DNA from: Candidatus Hydrogenedentota bacterium
GTDB taxonomy: Bacteria; Hydrogenedentota; Hydrogenedentia; Hydrogenedentales; SLHB01
Assembly: GCA_023384315.1 (NCBI GenBank)
Contig: JAHDWY010000265.1
Span: 1 to 6,671 of the forward strand
Direction of reading: 5' to 3'
DNA length: 6,671 bases
The position numbers and the translations under genes were made by a program. The notes under the pieces were generated by a model. That model made no database searches and was not told the origin of the DNA. It worked only from the letters and a program-made list of their open reading frames with translations. Shown piece by piece: positions 1 through 5,997 of the stretch. Within the stretch, counting starts at the first letter, position 1. Every line of letters begins with the position of its first letter.

Positions 1-84
1 GAGGATACCACTTGTCGTCTGGGACAGGCAGAGATATCGCGTAGGACGACCTTTTGGCCGCGCGGGCCATAAATTTCGCAGTCT

Positions 85-149
85 TTGACCTAAAATGGGT
101 CAACATTGACTAATTAGCGTGCAAATTAATTTCTTGTCAAAATTGTCAA
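85..149. promoter_or_regulatory. Cluster of TTGAC/GTCAA half-sites, candidate activator-binding (enhancer) region
   Basis: Five copies of one pentamer occur within 65 bp: TTGAC at 85-89 and 106-110, and its reverse complement GTCAA at 99-103, 136-140 and 145-149. They combine into TTGACC-N7-GGTCAA (85-103) and GTCAA-CA-TTGAC (99-110). The last two form a 9-bp-period direct repeat of TTGTCAA (134-140, 143-149). The two TTGAC copies are 21 bp apart, about two helical turns. The cluster lies roughly 130-195 bp upstream of the start point expected from the sigma-54 promoter, which is the usual place for enhancer-binding protein sites. That the adjacent activator binds here is inference; another regulator could use these sites. 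Confidence 0.5.
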
Positions 150-252
150 TGCTTGCGAAATTCGAGCAATTCTGTTAGGCTGACTGAGGCAAGTCGTTGA
201 AACGAGTCGCTTTTTTGTGTGTAAAGCCCCTGAAAGGGCATCCGAAATCACA

Positions 253-268
253 TGGCATGTGCCTTGCT
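253..268 (+). promoter_or_regulatory. Sigma-54 (RpoN) -24/-12 promoter
   Basis: The sequence is TGGCAT-GTGCC-TTGCT, matching the sigma-54 consensus TGGCAC-N5-TTGC(A/T) with exact spacing and one mismatch (T for C at the sixth base). The diagnostic GG is at 254-255 and GC at 266-267. Transcription would start near 278-280, leaving an untranslated leader of about 80 nt before the regulator gene. The next gene encodes a sigma-54 activator, which makes this site much more credible than a chance match. I see no comparably good sigma-70 promoter in the leader. Confidence 0.8.
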
Positions 269-351
269 CCCAACAGGCAAGCGTTAGTGCCCAGGGATTG
301 AGCGCCGGCGGCTTGATTGGGCCAGCATGCCTATCGGGTTGCAGCGGTGAC

Positions 352-356
352 GAGGT
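352..356 (+). promoter_or_regulatory. Ribosome binding site for the sigma-54 activator gene
   Basis: GAGGT at 352-356 is the only Shine-Dalgarno-like run near the start. It is only 3 nt from the GTG at 360 but 9 nt from the in-frame GTG at 366, so 366 has the better spacing. An ATG at 375 is 18 nt away. An in-frame stop at 348-350 rules out any earlier start. Confidence 0.5.
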
Positions 357-359
357 AGA

Positions 360-1436
360 GTGGACGTGTCGGGAATGGTGAACAACGCGCAGGCGGCGAA
401 TGAGATTATCCGAGCGCCCTTGAATGAGGGCCTGCTCGGTGTGAGCGAGGCCATCGTCAAAGTGCGTGAACTGCTCCTGCGCCTGGCGAATTCTGAGATC
501 ACAGCCCTGATCAATGGGGAGAGTGGAACCGGAAAAGATATCGCGGCGCGGATGCTCCACAAGAACTCTTCCCGGTACGGCAAGCCGTTCATCAAAGTGA
601 ATTGCCCAGCGATCCCGGAGAGCATTCTGGAGAGTGAGCTGTTCGGCTACGAGCGAGGCGCCTTTACCGGCGCACGGACCTCGAAGCCGGGCCGTTTCGA
701 GCTTGCCAATCATGGCACGATCTTTCTTGACGAGATCGCAGAGACATCGTACACTGTGCAAGGCAAGTTGTTGCAAGTACTTGATGGCGAGCCTGTCATG
801 CGAATCGGCGGCATTACCCCGGTAAGCGTGGACGTTCGCATTGTTGCGGCCACCAACATTGCGTTGGAGGATGCAGTTCGCCGGGGCGTCGTTCGAGAGG
901 ACTTGTACTTCCGGCTTAGCGACGTCATCGTCCGTATGCCGCCGCTTCGAGAGCGACGGGAAGACATACCGTTGCTGCTGGAGCACTTCAACTACAATTA
1001 CTCCGAGCGTCTGGGCAAAGCGTATGAGCCGATCGCCCAGGACCTGATCGACGAGATCTCCCAACTAGATTGGATTGGCAACGTTCGGGAACTCGGCGCG
1101 TGCGTAAAGAAATACGTTGCGACTGGAAACCCGGAAGCGCTGTTCCCGGAAGCAAAGCCCGCTCCGGCCACGCAAGCCGAGCCGAGGGAGGCGTCCTCCG
1201 CACCGTCGCCCGCGGCGTCTCGCGTCGAGGCGAAGTCTTCGGACGGCAAGAAGTTTGTGCCGTTGAAGGTTGCCACCCAACGGGCCGTGGAAGAGACGGA
1301 ACGGGCGTTGATCGAAGAGGCATTGCGTCACACGCTTTGGAATCGCCGGAAGGCGGCGAAATTGCTGGATATCAGTTACAGTTCGCTCCTGCGCCGGATA
1401 GACGCATACCAGATCGGGAAAGAAGATGCATTGTAA
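360..1436 (+). CDS. Sigma-54-dependent transcriptional activator (AAA+ and Fis-type HTH, no receiver domain)
   Basis: This is a bacterial enhancer-binding protein that would use ATP hydrolysis to remodel RNA polymerase-sigma-54. Visible motifs are Walker A GESGTGKD (53-60), the sigma-54-contact loop GAFTGA (100-105), Walker B GTIFLDEI (119-126), sensor I ATN (164-166), arginine-finger segment REDLYFRL (179-186) and sensor II GNVREL (240-245). An Ala/Pro-rich linker (about 262-295) leads to a Fis-type helix-turn-helix (about 326-352). Only about 25 residues precede the AAA+ domain, so no receiver, GAF or PAS domain is present, as in PspF. The usual WPGN before sensor II is WIGN. The KKYVATGNPE segment after sensor II resembles activators found in exopolysaccharide clusters (from memory). 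At 358 aa it is short for a response-regulator-type activator because the input domain is missing. Start could be GTG 360, GTG 366 or ATG 375. It is the first gene of the operon and probably controls it. Confidence 0.93.
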   Translation: MDVSGMVNNAQAANEIIRAPLNEGLLGVSEAIVKVRELLLRLANSEITALINGESGTGKDIAARMLHKNSSRYGKPFIKVNCPAIPESILESELFGYERGAFTGARTSKPGRFELANHGTIFLDEIAETSYTVQGKLLQVLDGEPVMRIGGITPVSVDVRIVAATNIALEDAVRRGVVREDLYFRLSDVIVRMPPLRERREDIPLLLEHFNYNYSERLGKAYEPIAQDLIDEISQLDWIGNVRELGACVKKYVATGNPEALFPEAKPAPATQAEPREASSAPSPAASRVEAKSSDGKKFVPLKVATQRAVEETERALIEEALRHTLWNRRKAAKLLDISYSSLLRRIDAYQIGKEDAL

Positions 1437-1440
1437 GAGT

Positions 1441-1448
1441 GGAGGAAA
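1441..1448 (+). promoter_or_regulatory. Strong ribosome binding site that fixes the export-gene start
   Basis: GGAGGAAA ends 7 nt before the ATG at 1456. The same frame also has an ATG at 1426, inside the end of the regulator gene, but that one lacks a Shine-Dalgarno and would put ten residues containing Cys, Lys and His in front of an otherwise good signal peptide. The 1456 start is therefore preferred. Confidence 0.85.
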
Positions 1449-1455
1449 CCACAGC

Positions 1456-2703
1456 ATGAGCGGATTCGCATCGCGCTGGGTCGTCGTGTTGGCATTGGCC
1501 GTTCTTTGGAGCGCTCCGGACGCAGTCGCATTTCCTTGGGGCAAGAAGAACGATGCATCGCAGGATACGCTGATTGCAGGCGTGAGCGCGGACGTCGTCG
1601 AGGAGCGCGCGACGATTGACATCCCCGCGCCGAGCAGACCCGATGTCGAGGTTGAAGCAAATCCGGAGGTTCTCCCGACCGAACTTCCGGCGACGGAGTA
1701 TACCGTTGGTCCGGGGGACGTGCTAAGTTTTCAATCCTTCGACGATCCGTCGTTGTCTCGCGAATCCCTGGTCGTGCTGTATGACGGGACGCTTTCGCTG
1801 CCGCTGATACCGGATCTGGAAGTTGCCGGTCTTACGCGCGACGAATTAGAAGAGAAGATTCGGCAGGCCTACGCCGACGGCGTTTTCAAAGAGCCGCAAG
1901 TAAGCGTGAGCGTGCGTACGGCAGCCAGCAAGTATTACTACGTGCTGGGCGATATTTTGAATGCGAGCCGGTATCCGTACGAGCATCCCTTGAGCGTGCT
2001 TGCCGCGATCAACATCGCGGGCGGTCTCCGCACCTCTTCGCGGACGGACAGCCAAGCGGTCGCTGCATCGCCTGGAACCTTGACCAAGGCCTTCATCATC
2101 CGCGATCAGCAGGGACAGCGCCAAGTGATCGAGCTGGATCTCAGTTCGCTTACGGACCGCGGGCCCCATCCTTCAGAGACCCTCGTGATGCCGGGTGACT
2201 TCGTGTACATTCCCGAAGGGGTGAACCTGGTCTACGTGCTTGGCGAGGTGCGCAATCCGAATGTGTTCCAACTTGCCGAAGGCCAAACCTTGACCCAGAC
2301 CCTGACTCGCGCCGGTGGCCCGGTGGAAAGCACCGGGAAGCTCAAGAACGTGATCCTCATGCGGGAACTGGATGAAACGCACCGGGAGGTGCTCGTCATC
2401 GATTGGCGGGAGATCATGAAGACGGGCAATGACATCCCGCTGCGTCCGGGCGATGTCGTGTATGTGCCGCGCAAGGGGTTGGTCCGGCTTGAAGAGTTCG
2501 TGGCCCGCGTGACAGGGCCGATCTCCCAGGTACTCGGGCTGTACACCCAGTTCTATGACGCGTACTACGCCGAGGAGCGCAACCGAATCCTGGTCGAGGG
2601 TACCGACACGAGCGACGCCGTGGGCATCCTGCAGAACGTACGGAATTTTGGCGAGTTACTCCAGACATTCCAGAACAGTGGAACGCCGGTACCGACACCG
2701 TAG
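1456..2703 (+). CDS. Wza-like polysaccharide export protein (Poly_export and SLBB domains)
   Basis: This is a periplasmic/outer-membrane polysaccharide export protein of the Wza/OPX family, forming the exit channel that works with the Wzc-like protein encoded next. From the ATG at 1456 it is 415 aa. Residues 1-25 are a Sec signal peptide with a hydrophobic core (about 8-20) and an AVA|F cleavage site. No lipobox cysteine follows, so unlike E. coli Wza it is not a lipoprotein. The polysaccharide export domain begins at EYTVGPGDVL (81-90) and runs to about 155. Two SLBB beta-grasp modules follow, at YYVLGDILNASRYPYE (161-176 onward) and VYVLGEVRNPNVF (259-271 onward), with PGDVVYVP (331-338) closing the second. 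A C-terminal amphipathic segment (about 343-372) could correspond to the helix that makes Wza's outer-membrane barrel. That assignment is inference. The gene starts 19 bp after the regulator stop. Confidence 0.93.
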   Translation: MSGFASRWVVVLALAVLWSAPDAVAFPWGKKNDASQDTLIAGVSADVVEERATIDIPAPSRPDVEVEANPEVLPTELPATEYTVGPGDVLSFQSFDDPSLSRESLVVLYDGTLSLPLIPDLEVAGLTRDELEEKIRQAYADGVFKEPQVSVSVRTAASKYYYVLGDILNASRYPYEHPLSVLAAINIAGGLRTSSRTDSQAVAASPGTLTKAFIIRDQQGQRQVIELDLSSLTDRGPHPSETLVMPGDFVYIPEGVNLVYVLGEVRNPNVFQLAEGQTLTQTLTRAGGPVESTGKLKNVILMRELDETHREVLVIDWREIMKTGNDIPLRPGDVVYVPRKGLVRLEEFVARVTGPISQVLGLYTQFYDAYYAEERNRILVEGTDTSDAVGILQNVRNFGELLQTFQNSGTPVPTP

Positions 2704-2727
2704 CCCCGGCAATAGGGACCTAACGTC

Positions 2728-5061
2728 ATGACGACCGATTTTACGAGCGATGTTTCCATAACGTCTTTGGGCCAGGCCGGCGCGGCCGGGGCGTCTACGC
2801 GCAATTTGAATTTCAAACGGCTGATCCGCATGCGGGGACCCTTGATGATCGCGGTCGCGGTCGCGGTGGCAGTTCCTCTGATCGTCGCGGTCTGGTTCGT
2901 AATCCCGCGCGAGTACAACGCGGCGGCGCGCATCCGTTTCTCCAACACGCGTCCCACCGTATTGACCAATGCGGGCGGTTCGGCCATTTCGTCTGACTAC
3001 GTCACGCACGTCCAGACTCAGGTGAATATTATTCAGGGGGCGTCTGTGCTATCCCGGGTGGCGGAGCGCCAGGACATTCGTTCGCTGCCGCTCATCGCCA
3101 AGCAGGCGGACCCATTGCGATTTCTGGAGGAACATGTCCGTGCGCGCCTGATCCCAACGACCGAGTTGGTGGAAGTTTCCTTTCAATCGAGCGAGCGGGA
3201 CACGGCTATTGCCATCGTGCAGGCCACGGTCGATGAGTATCTGAAGTTCGCCACCTCGGCGGAGAAGGCGCGTGACGTCAGCATCACCGAACAATTGATC
3301 GCGGAACGTCAGATTCTCGAACAGCGCGTCGCCGACCTGAGAGAGACGGTGGCGGAACGGCGTGAGGCGATCGCGGGCGTACAGTTGCCTGGGATGAATA
3401 GCGTGGATTCGGAGCTGCGCGCGTATCACGACAATCTGTCTAAAGCCCTCGCCGATCAAACGACCGCCGAGAAACGCATCGAGCAGATCGAAGTGGAGCT
3501 TGGCGAACTTCAGGCGCTCACGGAACAGCAACAGCAGAATCCCCAGGCTCCCATCTACAAGTTTGGAATCGAAGAATCCGTCAACGAGGATGGAGCGGTC
3601 CGGGTCCAGACCCAGATGCTGGCGAATCAAGAGGCCGAATTGGCCCGCGCGCAAAGCCGCTATGTGGCCGATCATCCGCAAGTTCGCTTGTACCAGGAAG
3701 CCCGGGACGCCTCGGCGGGCGAGTTGGCGGAAGCGCAGGCCACGGCACGATCCAAGGTGCTGCAATCCCGCTTCGAGGAATCGCGACACGAATTGCAGAC
3801 CGCGGAGAAGGCCTTGGAGGAAGCGCGCACGCGCATCGCGAATTTCGACGCGGAACTGGAGAAGCAGTCGGCGGAAGCCCTTGAAGTCAACAAGGCCTTA
3901 TCTGGAGTGCGCGAGATTGAGGACGAACTAGACGGCGCGCGAGAAGACCTGAAGAACGTGCAGGACCGGATTCGCGTGCTCCAGGTGGAGAGCCGGGCGC
4001 CGGCGACTATCGAAGTGGCGGTCGGCGCGTACGCGCCCACGGAACCGGACAACGGCAAACGGCTGAAGTACATGGCCCTCGTGCTCATGGGGTCGTGCGG
4101 CGTTGGTTTTGGCGTGGGACTTTGGCGCGAGATTTCGGACCAGCAGGTCCGCACGGCGCAGGATATCGGTTACTGCACGGATCTGCCTCTCATGGGGATC
4201 ATTCCCGACGCGGGCGTGGAGCAGTTGCCGGTCAACGTGAACATGGCCGTCGTCGCGGCGGAACACCCGGATTCGATCTCGGCAGACGCGATCCGTCGTG
4301 TAATCACGCGAATCATTTATCCGCCGGAAGGGTCCGCCGAACTGAACACCTGCCTGGTGACAAGCGCGAGCCGGGGAGACGGCAAGACGACGACATCCTG
4401 CAACTTGGCCATTGCGTTGGCACAGGCGAACCGTCGCGTTCTGCTTGTCGACTTGAGCGCGCGCCGCCCCAGTGTCGAGAAGCGGCTGGGGATGACTTCC
4501 GCGGCCGGTTTGAGCGAAATCTTTTCGAGTGATATCCGTGCGGAGGATGCAATCCGTGAGACGCAATACCCCAACCTTTCGGTGTTGGGGCCGGGTCTCA
4601 ACTCGAAGGTTCTGGTGGGCAAATTGGCCTCTCGCGAAACGGTCGAGTTCCTCGAATACGCCGAGGAAACGTTTGAACACGTCATCATCGACACGCCGCC
4701 CGTGCTGCTCATGTCCGATGCGAAATTATTGGCGCCCATCGTGGATGGCGTCATCGTGGTGGTGGGCGCCGAGGTGTCGATGCTCGGCATGGTGCGGAGG
4801 ACCCTGCGCGATTTGCAGCAGATTGGTTCCAATGTAGTCGGGGTTGTCCTCAATCGCGTCAAGCATGTGCCCGGAGGGTACATGCGGCGTAATCTGGCGA
4901 GTTACTACACCTACGAACATGAAAACGCCGATGAGCCGGCAGCCGGAACCGCCCGGCCGGTACGTCCCCTCCCGGTGAGCGACGCCGAAGCGGATGGTAT
5001 GCCCACGATAATGTTGGTGGACGACGAAGAAGGCGATCCTCCGCGGCGTGACGAATACTAG
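2728..5061 (+). CDS. Wzc/GumC-type chain-length regulator fused to BY-kinase (CpsD/CapB-like) domain
   Basis: This is an inner-membrane polysaccharide co-polymerase with a cytoplasmic tyrosine-autokinase domain, 777 aa. TM1 is about 38-59 and starts with an (Ala-Val)4 run; TM2 is about 447-465. The periplasmic part between them has a Wzz-like beginning (60-175) and long coiled coils (about 178-425) rich in Ala, Glu, Gln and Arg, as in GumC. The kinase domain has Walker A SRGDGKTT (548-555), Walker A' VLLVDLSARRP (571-581) and Walker B VIIDTPP (652-658). Walker A' normally reads DxDxR; here D575 is kept but the second Asp is S577. The tyrosine cluster is small: Y726, Y727, Y729 and the terminal Y777. 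A 47-residue acidic, proline-containing tail follows the cluster. An AGGGA at 2714-2718 lies 9 nt before the ATG. It is expected to control chain length and to dock on the Wza-like channel. The fold is certain; catalytic activity is less so. Confidence 0.93.
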   Translation: MTTDFTSDVSITSLGQAGAAGASTRNLNFKRLIRMRGPLMIAVAVAVAVPLIVAVWFVIPREYNAAARIRFSNTRPTVLTNAGGSAISSDYVTHVQTQVNIIQGASVLSRVAERQDIRSLPLIAKQADPLRFLEEHVRARLIPTTELVEVSFQSSERDTAIAIVQATVDEYLKFATSAEKARDVSITEQLIAERQILEQRVADLRETVAERREAIAGVQLPGMNSVDSELRAYHDNLSKALADQTTAEKRIEQIEVELGELQALTEQQQQNPQAPIYKFGIEESVNEDGAVRVQTQMLANQEAELARAQSRYVADHPQVRLYQEARDASAGELAEAQATARSKVLQSRFEESRHELQTAEKALEEARTRIANFDAELEKQSAEALEVNKALSGVREIEDELDGAREDLKNVQDRIRVLQVESRAPATIEVAVGAYAPTEPDNGKRLKYMALVLMGSCGVGFGVGLWREISDQQVRTAQDIGYCTDLPLMGIIPDAGVEQLPVNVNMAVVAAEHPDSISADAIRRVITRIIYPPEGSAELNTCLVTSASRGDGKTTTSCNLAIALAQANRRVLLVDLSARRPSVEKRLGMTSAAGLSEIFSSDIRAEDAIRETQYPNLSVLGPGLNSKVLVGKLASRETVEFLEYAEETFEHVIIDTPPVLLMSDAKLLAPIVDGVIVVVGAEVSMLGMVRRTLRDLQQIGSNVVGVVLNRVKHVPGGYMRRNLASYYTYEHENADEPAAGTARPVRPLPVSDAEADGMPTIMLVDDEEGDPPRRDEY

Positions 5062-5977
5062 CGCGCGTTACAGGGAAGCGGCTATCGATGCGCCGGGCGA
5101 AGATCCTTCCGGCGGGCGGCTGCGCAATACCACGGGTTTCGGCATCGACCCCGATTCGCGCGCGGTACGAAAGCTGACAGGCAACAGTATGCAAGGCGAG
5201 AACGAAGAGCGACTGGTTGAACTGTTCGGGGTTCGGTTTAACGACCTGACGCTCGATGAGCTGTGCCAACGCATCGAACGGTATGCGCGGGGCGGCGCGC
5301 CCACGTACATCGTGACCGCGAACGTCGATCACGTGTGCCGGTGTCATTCGGATCCGATGTTCCGCGATGCGTACGCCAATGCCGGAACGGTGGTCTGCGA
5401 CGGGAAACCGCTGATTTGGATGTCCAAGGTTCTGGGCAGTCCTCTCCGCGAGAAGCTCAGCGGGTCCGATCTTGTCGTCGATCTTTCGGAATATGCCGCG
5501 GAGAAGGGACTCAGCGTCTACCTTTTCGGCGCAGCGGAAGGCGTGGCGGCTCAAGCCGCGAAGAGGCTACAGGAGCGTTTTCCCCGGTTAAAGGTATCGG
5601 GAGTAGCCAGTCCGCCCATGGCGTTTTACAGTGACGAGATCAAGTCCGCGGAAGCCGTGCGCACCATCGCAGCGGCCCGGCCGGACATTTGTTTCGTGGC
5701 GCTCGGTTCGCCGCAGCAAGAGATTTGGATGGCCAAGGTGCACCGCGAATGTAATGCGGCCGTCATGATTGGTATCGGCGCGTCCTTCGATTTTCTCGCC
5801 GGCCGGGTGAAGCGGGCACCGCGTTGGATGCAGCATGCCGGACTCGAGTGGATTTGGCGGCTGTACCAAGAACCGCGACGGCTGTGGCGCCGCTATCTCG
5901 TCGACGATATGAAGATCCTGAGCCTATTCTGGCGTGAACTTTGGCGGTACCGCTCGCGCCAAACCAGAACAACCTGA
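5048..5977 (+). CDS. WecG/TagA/CpsF family (GT26) glycosyltransferase
   Basis: This family transfers a sugar, such as ManNAc or ManNAcA, from a UDP-sugar to an undecaprenyl-linked acceptor at the inner face of the membrane. The donor here cannot be read from sequence. Family hallmarks are VTANVDHV (89-96; T90 and N92), VCDGKPLIW (116-124) with the likely catalytic base D118, GSDLV (139-143), LFGAAEGVA (159-167), LGSPQQEIWM (219-228; Q224) and the conserved block IGIGASFDFLAGRVKRAP (241-258). The Arg-rich C-terminal appendage (EPRRLWRRY, 275-283) is the part known in TagA to aid membrane association and catalysis. From GTG 5048 it is 309 aa and overlaps the kinase gene by 14 bp. The family is usually about 240-260 aa, and homology begins only near residue 57, so the ATG at 5189 (262 aa) is a real alternative. 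Residues 1-47 look unconserved. The function is likely an early transfer step in building the polymer repeat. Confidence 0.93.
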   Translation: MTNTSARYREAAIDAPGEDPSGGRLRNTTGFGIDPDSRAVRKLTGNSMQGENEERLVELFGVRFNDLTLDELCQRIERYARGGAPTYIVTANVDHVCRCHSDPMFRDAYANAGTVVCDGKPLIWMSKVLGSPLREKLSGSDLVVDLSEYAAEKGLSVYLFGAAEGVAAQAAKRLQERFPRLKVSGVASPPMAFYSDEIKSAEAVRTIAAARPDICFVALGSPQQEIWMAKVHRECNAAVMIGIGASFDFLAGRVKRAPRWMQHAGLEWIWRLYQEPRRLWRRYLVDDMKILSLFWRELWRYRSRQTRTT

Positions 5978-5997
5978 CATCGCGAGGTTTGCGCGAA

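Larger units (their letters stand above)
1..359. other. Non-coding leader and regulatory region upstream of the operon
   Basis: No convincing gene lies here. Two + frames are open from the window edge, ending with stops at 70-72 and 86-88, so the extreme 3' tail of an upstream gene cannot be excluded, but nothing recognisable is encoded. Bases about 70-180 are markedly AT-rich compared with the GC-rich genes and hold a cluster of TTGAC/GTCAA half-sites. A sigma-54 promoter follows at 253-268. Short inverted repeats are visible at 55-69 (TGGCC-GCGCG-GGCCA), 153-169 (TTGC...GCAA), 226-239 (GCCC-CTGAAA-GGGC) and 289-322 (GCCCA...TGGGC). None is followed by a proper U-tract, so none is called as a terminator. 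I recognise no riboswitch class. Confidence 0.75.

Noticed and set aside
55..69. Inverted repeat TGGCC-GCGCG-GGCCA, possible terminator of an upstream gene
   Set aside because: No T-run follows on either strand and no upstream gene can be identified.
106..134. TTGAC boxes as sigma-70 -35 elements
   Set aside because: No acceptable TATAAT-like -10 at 16-18 bp from any of the TTGAC or TTGTCA copies; the repeat pattern fits binding sites better.
194..216. Small hairpin TCGT-TGAA-ACGA followed by six T, possible terminator
   Set aside because: The stem is only 4-5 bp with low GC, and five unpaired bases separate it from the T-run.
280..359. Possible c-di-GMP or other riboswitch in the untranslated leader
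   Set aside because: Only a weak 5-bp pairing (289-293 with 318-322) is seen and none of the conserved bases of GEMM-type or other classes I know.
709..730. Second sigma-54-like start, TGGCACGATC, inside the regulator gene
   Set aside because: The -12 GC is missing at the required distance, and the region encodes the conserved residues just before Walker B.
126..1064. Long antisense open frame (312 codons) covering the leader and most of the regulator gene
   Set aside because: It lies opposite a gene with unmistakable AAA+ motifs, its translation shows no recognisable domain, and it is the usual by-product of GC-rich codon use.
3928..4680. Antisense open frame of 250 codons within the kinase gene
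   Set aside because: Shadow of the sense gene; composition rich in Arg and His with no motif or ribosome binding support.
4999..5031. C-terminal IMLVDDEE of the Wzc-like protein resembles the start of a response-regulator receiver domain
   Set aside because: The protein ends a few residues later, so there is no receiver fold; chance resemblance in an acidic tail.
4859..5554. Antisense open frame of 231 codons across the kinase/glycosyltransferase junction
   Set aside because: Both sense genes are clearly conserved families here; the antisense product has no recognisable features.
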